Shown here: positions 35,701 through 47,771 of the stretch, piece after piece
How the letters are laid out: every line of letters starts with the position of its first letter
Numbering within the stretch: position 1 is the stretch's first letter
Source: Chlorops oryzae
Lineage: Eukaryota; Arthropoda; Insecta; Diptera; Chloropidae
DNA: 64,000 bases
Direction: 5' to 3'
Assembly: GCA_020466095.1 (NCBI GenBank)
Contig: CM035808.1
Coordinates: 16,092,785 to 16,156,784, forward strand
Notes under the pieces: model-generated
Seen by the model: only the letters and a program-made list of their open reading frames with translations
What the model was told of the DNA's origin: nothing
Database searches by the model: none
Position numbers and translations under genes: made by a program

Positions 35701-36527
35701 ATTTTATCAATTGGGCAGCATTCAGTGTAAAAATAGTAATGAATAAATATATGTATGAATACCTGTCAAGTGTAACATAAAAGGTAGATTAAAGGATTTT
35801 CTGTATCCCAAAAAAGGTTGAGTGACTAAACTTGAGTCAATTGCCAATGATAGGACTTCATTAGGGTGGTCCAAAATATATGGGAAAATTATTTTGTGTC
35901 GGATTTTGCGAGAAACATGATTTTTTAAACTCATGCCGCCAGTACAAATTAATAAAAATATGCACTTACATTTTTCTAAATATCTCCAAAACTAAATCAG
36001 ATAAGAAGATGAAACAAACGTTGGCTGATTCCAAATGCAACAGGAAATCCAAAAATTTTTTTTTAATTTTTACACTGAGAAAAATTTTTTCACAAAACTA
36101 ACAAGAAAATTGTAAAAGCTTTTTTCATTATGTTTTTTATTATTGAGATGATTTTAGTTATTTTCACAATTAAAATTTTAATTACAATTTAGAAAAACAT
36201 ATATTTTAATTTGACTTACACTGTGCGAAATGTATTGGCGATTGTGTGGGGAGTGGGATTTGATACTTTCTCGTAAAAGCACTTCGAAAAACATTAACTT
36301 CTGCATCATCACTTGGCTGCGTATAAGAAAACAGCAGCCTTGAACATTTTTTCACTCAAGTTCTATATTTACCACTTTTTCAATTTTTTGACATAATTGT
36401 ATCTCTTTAACCGTCAGGAATATGTTTTTTGTGTCTTGAGCAAAATTGTTGGTAATGAATAGAAGATAAAAAATGCGGAACCAACTTATCCAGGAAAAGC
36501 GCCTCTAGTGGCTTAAATTTGCAAAAA
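29716..36527. other. Non-coding stretch, degenerate AAAGAGCTTT-rich zone
   Basis: From about 29850 to 30965 words such as AGAGCTTT, CTTTGAAAACTCT and TTCAAAGA recur on both strands at irregular spacing. An open frame of 118 codons (30019-30375, +) lies in it; it has no recognisable domain. A TATG repeat is at 35361-35380. A near-perfect hairpin is at 35483-35513 (listed separately). No exon, RNA gene or bounded transposon is evident elsewhere. Confidence 0.5.
35483..35513 (+). other. Short near-perfect hairpin
   Basis: CACTGAAGTGTCA and TGACACTCAGTG pair over 12 bp with one bulged A and a five-base loop. The flanks do not extend the stem, so it is too short for a microRNA precursor. It may be chance or a relic of transposon ends. 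Confidence 0.5.
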
Positions 36528-36609
36528 TGTCCATCTTTTACCTCACGCGACATACGCCGCGTATGCTTAATCCACATTACTCATACGCAGTACGGTAAAA
36601 AATGGACAT
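36528..36609. repeat. 82-bp foldback element
   Basis: ATGTCCATCTTTTACC at the left and its near inverse GGTAAAAAATGGACAT at the right form arms of 16 bp with one mismatch. The interior has CATACGCCGCGTATG and ACTCATACGCAGTACGG, which can also pair. Likely a tiny MITE or its deletion derivative. The CTCATACGCA word recurs in the foldback at 46328-46412 and near 46630. Confidence 0.5.
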
Positions 36610-39600
36610 ATCTATGCATAAAATCAAAATTAAATTTTTCTGCCACCAAAGTAATCTTCGTTGAATTTTGCTTTATGCATATCACCAATTATCGCCCATA
36701 AATAAAAAGTTCATGCATTTTTTTTTGTATCGCATGAAAATGTGTGAAAAAATTTAAATTAAAAATTTTCTCTTGAGGTTTTATGGAACGGATAACGAGT
36801 CGAGTCGAGTGAAAAAAAAATTAGTTTTTACACAAAGCATTAGCATTTTGTGTTCGTTGTAATTTATTAAGTCCCACAAAATGCAATTACATCAGTTAAA
36901 ATTTATTGCAATCGATGATGTGAAAAGGCAACATCAATGTGTCTTTAGTGCCAGTTTTTCAAACATCAATATTCCATGAATCCGAAAAAATATAAATAAT
37001 ATACGAAGTATTCTCCTCAATTTGGCTATGGCAAAAAAAGTCTTTTAAAAAATTAATTTTCCTTACATCGAAATGAAAATAAAATGATTATGTTCCATGT
37101 AACCTAACCTAAACTCACTCCTCAAATCCGGCTGCAACAATGTTTTAACAGTCTGAGAATACTTTTTTCTCATTTTGTATCGCTCGTTGCATCCACTTAA
37201 CAAATGTTTTTATGCCCCATTTGATATGATGTAAAAAACCCATTTACCAGACAGCGAAAGACTTGCAAAAAAAATAAATAAAAATAAAAGAGACTCCAGT
37301 CACCCTGATAGTACTTTTCTTTTAGGGAAATATTTGGTGATAAGGTGCTTCCCTTTTATAAAAGACAAAAGGAAAAAATGAGGACCACGAAAAATCTCGC
37401 TTCCAACCGAGTCGAAACAAAGAAAATGCTGAAGCAGAGAGAACGTGAATGAGAAAAACCTAATGTACCGCAACTGAATCACAGTGGGGTAATAGAATGT
37501 ATATATATATAGAGAGAGAGAGAGAGATAGAGTACGTTCCCAAGAGTCGAGCAACCTGCATGGAAAATAAGCTTAAGCTACACGAAAAGGGTTTCATTCG
37601 AACACAACGCGAGCGATACTTTTCCCTTTTCCCTCGCATGGCCACGACGAAAATGTTCGCAAGAGGAAAATGCATATGAACGCGAACACACATTTGCACT
37701 TGCACAATGGCAGATGCAGTAGCATAACTCAACGTCATAAGCCTGGCATAAGAGTGGCAGCAACGGTAGCAATGGCAGCACCAGGATCAGTATCAGCACC
37801 AGCACCAGCATCAGCGTCAGCTTCAGCGTCAGCACGGGGGCCGCCATTTGTAATACTATCAAAATGAGCACTATGAAAACAACAGTCATATCAGTTGCAT
37901 ACGCTGAAAGTGAGGCAAAGTGCAAAAGTTTCGTTGTGACAGCTTTTTAATTGCTCCTTAATGCGCCTCGCAACCACATCAACATGAAGCAGAGCAACCG
38001 AAGGCCCTTTACTCCATAGTGCAAACTTAAGTGCCGTGCAACGGTGAGAAGCTGCTTCGCTATTTGCGCGTCTTATTTGTTTTATTTGCTTCGCAGTAAT
38101 TTTGAGTTCACAGCGCGAAATTGGCTTACAGCGTCTGAAATGAGAAAATCGGCTTTGTTCTACGAAGCTCTATCGCTGGTGGTCCTTTTAAATGGAACGA
38201 GGCAACTAACAACATGAATATCTGGAATTTTCCGCTCCCTCTGTATCACTCTTTATCTATCTCTCTGTTGTCGGCTGTTCTTTTTTGGAATCGTTATTGG
38301 CCCATCATATGGAATTTTCTTTTCTTCTCCTATAAAAAAAAAAAAAAAATGTATACAAGGAATGCGAGGAAGCGAAGAAAATGCAAGAGCTCGAGTATCG
38401 TATTGACGATGGCCGAAAGTATTTCGAAAATGTAATTCTCTTTTTTTTTTTTTCGCTCCAAAGAAAACTGAGATTGGTGCTTAATTTTTCATTGAGATTT
38501 TTCCTCAAAAAATTAAAAAGTTTTTTGCTTTCGATTGTGCAGCTTCCTTTGAAAGACTTAAGATGCAATATGAAGGTCGACAGAACTCGTTTCGAAGAAT
38601 TATGTTCAAAGGTCCTCAACGGTCCTTGCAACACACATTTTCTTGGTCTGATATTGAGCGTAATACCTAAGCTATTATGTCATCATTTTGTAATTTTCTT
38701 CTGAGATTCGCTGTTGACTCGAAAACATTAGCCTTACATTCTCCTTTGTCAATGCCATTAGAGCTCAAAGTCTTTCGTTGATGTCAGTAAGGATTATTGA
38801 AATCCCTTGCAGTTCAACTCTTGCTAGAATTGCACTTTTATTCGTCCCCTTTTCCGAACCGTTTCGGAATTTTCATATTTTAATTAAAACCACCAAAAAG
38901 CAATAACTCGATTTTAAATGACGATTAACAATAAAAGCTGATGATAATTAAAGCACCTGACCGAAACTATTCGCTTCAACTATTTCATTCAAATCGACAA
39001 GAGAGATAAATTGTTTTCCACTAGCGCTCTTCAAAGAGGACATACAAAAAGCTTCAAAATAAAAAGGACCAAATTGTGATATTGCATTTCATAATATATT
39101 GCTTCCATCCATATGAGCGACATTTTGTTTCGTTATTAATAATCCCTGCACCTTTTACGGTGGACGACAAATATTATTTTTGCGTTCATTTTTTACCTTA
39201 CACAATATGGGAAAATGTTTTTCCTTTTTCCCTCGCATACGAGTACCAGGACAGTTGTTCAATTTTAATAACAATCGCTTTTTAAACGAAATCCGCGCGT
39301 ATGATTTATGAATATTTGGTGTATGCATAAAATATATGAAATACGTTCATGATTTATGCGTTAAGTCTGAGGAAGGATAAAGGGTAGAAGCGATTGGTCT
39401 TGGTGGTACCTTATTGGTGAACGGCTTAAGTTGATTGACGTTACAAAAGGAATTCGAAATGTTGGAATGTTCGAAATTTAAGCTTTTAGAATTTAAAACG
39501 TCAAAAATTCATCGCTTCGTGCATGAGTGAGAGGGGACTTAAAATGTATTAACGAAATGGTTTGATTCGAAGAATTTCAAAAGCACCGATTTTACGCGAC

Positions 39601-42469
39601 TTCACGCCGTGAAAGTCGTTTTTCGGTGAAAATTTGTTTGACATGATTTCCACTTTCGTTTACAGTTTCGTACATAGACCTCAATCAAAAATTCTTGTGC
39701 GCACGAGTAAGCACAGATGTGAAACTCAAAAAGCAGAAAGCACGTAGAAATCAAGAAAGGATGTTAGAGTCAAGTGAGTCTGGAATGAAAATACCCGACG
39801 AAAAATATATCATTAGGTACTTATTTTGTATTCGAGGTAGCTATTTGTGGTTAAAAGTGGATCTAAATTGAATGCTTTTGACATACCTTAGAATAGACAC
39901 CTTATTGCCTTGTGTTACGCCTACAATTGATAATTTTCTAAGCTACATATAAGGTTTTGAACAAGCCTAAGCGTACCATGAAATCCTATATTTTCAAAAT
40001 AACTTCGGAATGGAGGCTCGAATGATTCGATGGGAAAATTGAATCTTAATACTCATTTGTGGATATATCGATAAACAGACAAACAGGCGGACATTATCGA
40101 ATCGAATGTCCTGGACACAATTAGCCCATGTCGTGTAGCTCTGTGCGTTATACATGGGCTCACAATCACAGTATAAGCCCCCCCCAAAGAGTGCTTCGGA
40201 TAGAAAGAAGGAACTGAAAAATTCTGCAGAGCTCAAATATTCTCATTGTGATTTGACAAGTATTGAACATCGGTTGACATGTGAAGGAGACACATTTTTG
40301 ATGATTGCAAATGTGACAGCGTGCAAAAAGGAATATGAAAAATTAAGGATTTCAATTTTTTAAAATTTCTATTGCGTTTGCCTGAAACTTATTTATTTGA
40401 CTTTTGATTATATATCAATAAATAAATAAATAAAAAAGAGACGGAGGGAGATAATTGGAGAGAGAGACAGAGAGCGAGGGAAAGAGAGAAAGAGGCAGTT
40501 TTTCGACTCTGATGCTGGAAAGTGTGATCGTGTTGAATGATTTTTGTCCCGATTTTATTGTTCCGTGATATCTTTTGGGCAATATGCGACGATTTAATTT
40601 GTGTTTATAATTGACTTTTGCCTTTTATTTGTAGCTTAGCAGTTAGGTAATTCCTTGTAGCTAAGGTTTTGGAAAATAAATAAATAAATAAATAATTATT
40701 ATCACATTATAATGTGAGCCTTGGCAGTTGCAAACCATTACTAACAAATCAAAGGGAAATTAATAATTGAATTATTATTCATCCTTTTACTAACATTTAA
40801 CCAACCAAGAGTACAAATGGTTCAAGAGTTTTCCTTTTGTTTGAAATGTAACTTTGTTGGGAAGAGGGAAATTCAGATACTTTTGAATTGTATTTTTAAA
40901 ATAAATGAACGATATAAGAATAAAGTGTCATTAAATATTGTAAGGATACATTCGATAGAATCCTTTTTCTAGATCGTCATCCTTCGATCCATTCGTTCGA
41001 ATCTTTTTATGAATCTTCAACCTTTCTCAAACTGTACGATTAAGCGAAAACGTAAGCGTGAAAACGAACTGTATTAAGCCCTAGAGGTAGGAGTGGGGTC
41101 ACAAAAATATGCAGAACTTTTGACCTACTAGAGAATACTGACTTTTTTTTCACCTGAAAATTTTTAAAAGATTGTGGAATTGAATAAAATTTGCAACAAA
41201 AATTCTACAGGCGGAGAAGTCTTCTTAATTTTCAATTAAAAAGAAAAAATGAATATTTTTTCTACGAAAATCCAAATTTTTTATTGGAAGTATTTTTATG
41301 GAAAAGTTAATTTATTTACGAAAAATTTGATGTAATGGACGTTGAGTTTCGATCAACCCTTCGCGAGTTATGATTAAAAAAAAATAAAAAAAACATTACC
41401 GAAAACTTTGACGGCTAATAACTAACGTGAACAAATTTTTTTATTCAAGGAAAAGAGCGTAAAAGAGAACTTTTTGCACACGTAAGAAATGTGAGCAATG
41501 ATGCAAAGTTATAAAACGAGGTCGCAATTAGAAGCAAAATTGCCACTTGTTTCGCAAAGCGAATTTTGCGAACAACCCGAATTGTCGAGAAAAAATTTGA
41601 ACGAAGTCACGGTCAATTTCCAAATCAGTGCTAGAAAACTTTGAAGAAGACATATCATCTGTTTAATTTTTAAAACCTTTTTTCGTACAATTTTTAGTTT
41701 TGCCTCAGTTAGATGCGTTGAGATGCTCAGTATATACAGACATTGTCGAGGTGGGATCTATGACGCTTGTCGCTTTGTTATTCTACCGATTCATTTTATG
41801 GCATTTGTTTACAAATTGCGCATAAGAAAACGGCCTTGAATGTGTCACCTGCTAATAACTAACGGAAATTTTTTTTTCAAGAAATAAGTTTGAAAAGATT
41901 TTTTTTACCTCGAAGGCTATCGAATGCAGTATCAATCACTGAAATCTGAGACCATCGCTTTAAAACTGGCCCACTTGAGAAAATTTGACCCATATATATA
42001 TTTTTTTTTTTTGGAAAAGGATTTGAGGTTGTGCTAGGCGAATTTTTGAAAGACACATTTCTCAGATAAATACTTGTTGGATTGTCCCTAAGAAACATAT
42101 TTCAGATAGCGGCGTGCTAATCGGGAAAAATTTGCCAACCGATAATTTCCTGTACTTAAACTACATGTTTTACTTATTTTATCGGCCATTTAGGTATCAT
42201 AAAATACACTTTTTTCAAACCAAATCAAAGTCTCGAAAAGGAGGGATATTTAATGATGCCCCTTCAGAAATAGTGAAATCATTATTAATTTGTCTAAATA
42301 TAATTGCATTTGACTCTTGTTTCTTAAGATTTGCCCCATTACGTTCTCCAAAACGGGATCACGAAAAAATCGGTGCATATTTTAAGGCTTGAATTTGTTA
42401 ATTTCATTGTCAACATTTTTGTAAAACGAAAAGCATCTGTCAACATTCTCAAAAGCAACAATTTAATAT
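36610..42469. other. Non-coding stretch, no gene seen
   Basis: Contains an (AT)/(GA) run at 37501-37530, a CAGCAC/CAGCGT hexamer zone (37778-37836) that gives an Ala/Pro/Ser-rich chance frame, a C9 run near 40178, and A-rich tails of AAAT units near 40412-40433 and 40675-40695 that could be LINE 3' ends. At about 40060-40115 an ACAGACAAACAGGCGGACAT stretch recalls the mini-me microsatellite, too weak to call. Confidence 0.5.
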
Positions 42470-42478
42470 GGTGGATAT

Positions 42479-42672
42479 CATGATACAAAGAGAGAAAGAT
42501 AGCGCCACTTCGGGTACCGCTATTTTGTAGCATTCGCATTGTTGTTGTTTCCCATGCTAAAGTATAGTTGTGACGTTGAGCTTAGCGTGCAAAACAACAA
42601 CAACGATGCTCTCATTTTGTATTTGTGACATCATCGGGCTGAAGTGGCGCTATCTTGTTTTCTTGTATCATG
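42479..42672. mobile_element. hAT-type MITE, copy 1
   Basis: The ends read CATGATACAA...AGATAGCGCCACTT (left) and CATGATACAAGAAAACAAGA then TAGCGCCACTT (right, inward), about 31 bp of terminal inverted repeat. It shares this, an internal CCCATGCTA block and an AACAACAACAACGA block with 52889-53113. Flanks GTGGATAT (42471-42478) and GTGAATAT (42674-42681) differ by one base if one G is inserted at the right junction, an aged 8-bp duplication. It is 194 bp and non-coding, so it would depend on a hAT transposase from elsewhere. Confidence 0.75.
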
Positions 42673-42681
42673 GGTGAATAT

Positions 42682-45600
42682 GTTGTTAAATTTTTGAAAG
42701 TCCTTAAATTTTCTTCAAGATTATGGCTCATTCTCAAGGAGGTAGTTTCTTCCATCTACGATTTACTAGACGTTATTTATTTGATTAAATGAAATCTAAT
42801 TTATCAAAAAAAGGTTAAAAAAAATGTACAATATGACAAGAAAACGACTAAGGACTTTTTACTACCGTCGGATTAATTTTTTCGAATATGTTGGAATTCT
42901 GAGGAGATATCTTGACGATCGCAAACGTGCCTTAAACCTTAGATAATGAAACAAAATTGAATACATAACGAAGATCTCACTCATAAACTTCACATTTTCG
43001 GGGTCTAGGGTCCACATATAGAAAAAAGGATTCATCGGGCAACGTTTTCCTAGTCGCAGACCATCATTTATGTCATTAAAATCCAGATCATGCTGATGAC
43101 TGTTTCCTACTTGATATCTCTCTGAAATAACGATCGTTGAACGTGTTTATACAATCTTAGAGCACAGGCACCGAGTGAAAATATTTTTGTATCCCAAAAA
43201 ATTGACGTATGTTATACTGTCGGAGCACATATTTTTTGGTGTATTCAATTTTATTCTAGGCACTTTTCTCTTAGTAAGAGACTTGAAATCCCTGTGCGGC
43301 GAGGTGTAAAAGGTTCCCCGAACCCATGACACATTGTTGAAAGAAAATTCTGTTCATAAATATTTACGAATCTGTGTCTAGATTAAAAATGAATAGAATT
43401 TTACTTGTTGAATGAAAAGTTTTTAATTCAAATGAAAAAAAAAATATATTTTATAAAATGACAATATCCTTTCTTCCATAGATCCTTATTCCTCAAAGGT
43501 ATGAACGTTTTTATGGTCTAATTCTTTTTCATTTCTGCTCCTTACTTCTAAGTTTCATTTTCTTTAAACGCAACAAAGACAGAGGAAACATGAAAAGTCA
43601 GAATACGGAAAAAATTATGCAAGATTTTAATTCTTGGTGCAAATACAGACAGGTTTTTTTTTGTTTCAACATTTCTGGTTTTTTTTTTCTGTGGCAACGA
43701 TAATTATCAATTTTGTTATGCATCGTTGGAACCAAAAGGTATGTTGCGATATTCCCAAACGTGTCCTTCAGTGCGGCGTGCATGTGCAATTAAAACTAGT
43801 GCCGCTCCTAATCTGTAAGCGATGAGTGCTGAGTGCATCGACCTCGCACATTTTCTTTTTTGAAGTGCACTTTGCTCCATTTTTTGTTTTGTTTTTTTTT
43901 GTTGTTGTATGAGAACTCGCAGTGGCTGAGTCGGCTTATGTGTAGATACTTGATACCGTGGTGTGATAATATGCAAATGAATGTGCAGCTTTGAGCCTTA
44001 GCTTAATTCCTTTAAGAGGAAAAAGAGAAACAGCAGCAGAAATCCAGAACGCACATGTACCTATAGCCCTCTCATGTGCCTGAAGTTGCATTCCGGATAA
44101 AGCCTTGAACAACGGGAATGTGTAAATGTACTATGAGAGTTGAACACTTCAAAATGAATACTAAATGAGAAATAATTTATATGATAGCTGGAGCTGATAA
44201 GTTATCGAGAGAGAAAAAATGTATTTTCCTTTTGCAAAAATTGTTGCGAAACATAAAAGTGTTGCTTTAGAATGGTATCATAAGTCAGTGAAATAGTGAA
44301 AATAAAAGGGAAACTTCAAACGAACGCGATCAAAAAAAAATGCAAAACTGTCACAATTGCCAACTTTTTCGAATAATGGCAGAAAATTGTTTTTCAAAGT
44401 TCTTGAGCATGAACGTACCTGGTCGTTATACGAAACGAGCCTATTATTTTGGCATAATAAAGCTTAACACCTCTCACAATTTTCAATTTTCACTTAATTT
44501 TGGCTTTACAACTTCAATTTTTGCTTCACACCTTAATAAACTGAGAGTCTATTCTTCGAATAATGACTTTCCGTGTGGCAGTAAAAACGTGGAAAGCTTT
44601 AAAAAGAGAAATTGAAGTTTGTGCATCCGTGCCACGTCCGAAGTTCGTTCAGAATGTGCTTAGAACGTAGAATGAGGTGCCCGAAAAGCAGTAACTGATT
44701 ACACATTTCGATTGTTTTCACCTCCTAGGAGTTCAAGAACATTTTTTTTTAAGAAGAACGTAAAAATATTGAAGTATTTATATGATAATTTTCCATAATC
44801 GTGAGGTTCGTAATTGGAATTTTCAACCAGCTTTGGCTACGTTCAAATGTTGACTTGTAAGTGTATCGAAAAATTTTGTTCTCACCTAATCGATTTTTCC
44901 CCCGAGTTTATTTGATTTTATTTGGCATTTCCGAACGGAGAGCTTAACGACTCTTTTGAATCATTGGCATAACGGCACTTTTAAATTGCGTAGCAATGCC
45001 GGGTGTTAAAATGAAAGCGCTGCGAACAATAATTCATTTTATTCCTTAAGTCTTCTCCCATAAGAAGGGTTAATATTGTTATACTTTTTGTTCCTTGTTC
45101 GCTTGCTCATTTCCAGCATCCCGGTCTGGTCTCTGCTGGTCCTTGTCACGTTGTAATGATTCACAAGAATTTTTGCATTTTTCCCCCCATTGATGTTGCT
45201 TGACAGTTATAACGACAGAGACCAGGACAATGCGCTCCTCGCTGAATGAACACTACGAATAACGGTTTATTGCAGCCATAAAACTAGGACAACGCACTTA
45301 ATTGAAAAACTTTTGCGGGTGCACATGCTTCCACGTACCTAGAAATAAGTATGAACGTACGTATATGGGTATGTTTGTAGGTATGTATGTATGTATGTAT
45401 GCTTGTGTTTTAATATGCACAGAGTTCACCGTTGAATTCCTGCGGATGAGAATTTTCCAATATGTAGATTGCGTACGACATTTCTGAATTGAAATCAGTA
45501 TAACAAAGTTAATAAAGAAGTTAATTGTTAAAAATTTCCTTTATACTCGGGGGACTAAAAAGGGAAAAGGAAAATTCTTTTCATAACGGAATTTATTTTT

Positions 45601-46327
45601 GAATTAAGCTTTTCGCTTTTGTTTCGCAACAGATTTTAGATTATAAATTGCATTTTTTGTTGTTTACCAATTTGACCCTGATGACGGTCTCTACTGGCTT
45701 AAAGGGATTTTTTTCAATAGCGGCTTTGAATATGTTAAATAAAGTAAGGAAATTTATTGAAATGACCAAGGCATGTTATAGGTACAAATAACACTGATCG
45801 GCATGGTTTTTGCATAATAGTTCTGAAAGTTGGTTCGAACTGTAATGTCAATCCTAATAACAAGAGAACAAATTTTTTTTGCCCATCATAATATAAAGCT
45901 AGAACCACTTGGTTACGCTCTTTTCGGCTTTTTTCGCGTACGACAACTTTTAAAAAATATGTCAATGTTAATTTTGTTGTCAAAACATTGAGCTTTGATA
46001 TTGGGTATAATTAAATAATTACTCTATCGGGGGTATTAATGGTTCAAAACGATGTTAGAATTGTGATTTTTCTCTAAAAAAAAAAACGCACAATTTTTTT
46101 TTTTTACTTTTTTGGGATAACTTGATCAGTTTTTGAGTTGTAGTCTAAATCTTCATTACAGATCGAGGAATAACAAATTTTTTTGCATCTTTTTTGCATC
46201 TGTTTGACAATCTGTCTTACAAATCTGTCCTATTTATAAAAATGCAAGTTCACACAGATGCTCTTAGTATTGATATGCTGCGGTAATTCTGCGTATGCGA
46301 TGCAAAGGTCCGAAATATCATAGAAAA
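42682..46327. other. Non-coding stretch, no gene seen
   Basis: Includes a TATG run at 45374-45401, poly-T near 43663-43690 and an imperfect inverted pairing of GGTCTCTG near 45128 and 45225. Open frames are short and lack domains. Confidence 0.55.
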
Positions 46328-46412
46328 GGCATCACTCATACGGCTTGTAGGACGTTAATTACATGTTCGTTAAGGTGCGCGGTACGTCCTACATGCGTAT
46401 GAGCAGATGCCC
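46328..46412. repeat. 85-bp foldback element
   Basis: GGCATCACTCATACGGCTTG then TAGGACGT at the left pairs with ACGTCCTA then CATGCGTATGAGCAGATGCC at the right, arms of about 28 bp with few mismatches. CTCATACGCA also appears inverted at about 46625-46637. A small hairpin MITE is likely; no clear target duplication. Confidence 0.55.
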
Positions 46413-46659
46413 ACTCACTACATTGAAAGCTTGCGATAGTGTGTGTGAATTGCACTGAATCGTTTCGCCTTTTTCAGTTCTCTTTTTGCTTCATCCGACA
46501 TAGGTCTTGCTCGTTCGCTTCCTGATGTCAGACTAAACAGGTTTCGATTTCTACAGCTTGCTTGTGCCTTTTGTGTAATGTACAAAGATTTGTTCCAAGT
46601 GCTCCGAAGCTTGCTCCGAGCATCCTGCGTATGAGTGATGCGTTTGACTTGATACCGCT

Positions 46660-46885
46660 TTTTATACCCAACACACTCTGTGTGGAGGGTATATTGCGTT
46701 TGAGTGGTTGTCTGAAACACCCAGAACCAGTCGAGATATACTATACAAATAATATATTGAAATGATCAGCATCACCAGGAGATTCGATTTAGCCATGTCT
46801 GTTTGTCTGTGTGTCTGTATACAATTTTTCTTATCGAACGAGTTGATCTATCTTGAAGAAATTTGGTATGCGTGCTCATATGCGT
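46660..46885 (-). mobile_element. DINE-1/mini-me-like element, copy C
   Basis: Its inverse aligns with the 3' half of copy A: GCATACCAAATTTCT(T/C)CAAG, the CAGACA microsatellite, GATGCTGATCATTTC, ATCTCGACTGGTTCTGGGTG, AACGCAATATACCCTC and the terminal ACACAGAGTGTGT hairpin followed by GGGT. The 5' half with the 280-bp module is missing. It confirms the 3' end of the family and its orientation. Confidence 0.75.
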
Positions 46886-47620
46886 GCTCAATACTCTTAG
46901 AAATATCCTCTTTCACTAATGATAGACAGAGGTAGAATTATGGAAATTGTGTTGATTTGAAACAAACTTTTTATTCAAAATTGTTTAAAATTACACATAA
47001 TTTTTGCGATTATTTACCTATTAGCCCAGTCAAATTAGGGATTAACCTCGGAATGAAAGATAATAAGCTGTAAATTGGTATGAACCTTTGATTTGTCGTT
47101 CTAAATGTTGTCTCAAAAGTCACAAATGATATCGTGTCCGCGTCTTAAGATAATGAAAGTCAAAGGTCATAAAAATCGGTTTTTTGCGAATATCTCGCTT
47201 ATTCTTGCTTAAATGAGATTCGCACCCATTATGAAAGTTGTAGAGCATAAAATTCTCCACAGCTTTTGTTCAAACTTTATTTTTATACGATCAACCGTTT
47301 ATGAGGTAGAGCACGAAGAGTGCGCAGCGTACAGTCATATATGGCCTAATGCAAGGTTATGCGTGAGTTACGGTTATCAGCAAGCTGTATGAAGTTAATT
47401 ATTTACTAAAAAATTATAATTATTACTATTATTATTATATATTATTATTATTATTAAAAAATTGTTTGTGTTTCCGCATTTAGTGACCCTTAATTAGTAT
47501 AAAAATATAGTACATCTTTAAAAGGCACACAAAAAATTGGATTTTGTTGTGTAGTAATATAAAGACCTCTTAAAATTAATAAATGCGGAGTCATTCGAAA
47601 ACGAACGAGAAAGAAATAAA
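46886..47620. other. Non-coding, repeat-like stretch
   Basis: No gene is seen. A block near 47105-47300 (GAAAGTCAAAGGTCATAAAA, AATATCTCGCTTATTCTTGC, AAAGTTGTAGAGCATAAAAT) has the look of a transposon interior, but no termini or second copy are in the window. A TTA/ATT repeat is at 47412-47458. Confidence 0.45.
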
Positions 47621-47771
47621 TGAGCCCTTGATTTTGAAAGTGGTATAAGTCAAAAATTTTTAAATAGTGCTACTTCAGATTATCTTATTTAATAAGAATT
47701 TGATATGAAATAGCTGATAAATTAGATTTATAAAATTTTTGACTTATACCACTTTCAAAATCAAGGGCTCA
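47621..47771. mobile_element. 151-bp MITE with perfect 40-bp inverted repeats
   Basis: Both arms (47621-47660 and 47732-47771) read TGAGCCCTTGATTTTGAAAG followed by TGGTATAAGTCAAAAATTTT with no mismatch. The 71-bp middle is A+T-rich. Perfect arms imply either recent insertion or selection for a hairpin. The flanks are A-rich, so a target duplication cannot be read with confidence (AAA on both sides is possible). Confidence 0.75.

Noticed and set aside
37670..37925. Ala/Pro/Ser-rich and Leu-rich frames
   Set aside because: Produced by a CAGCAC/CAGCGT hexamer repeat. No splice signals or domains.
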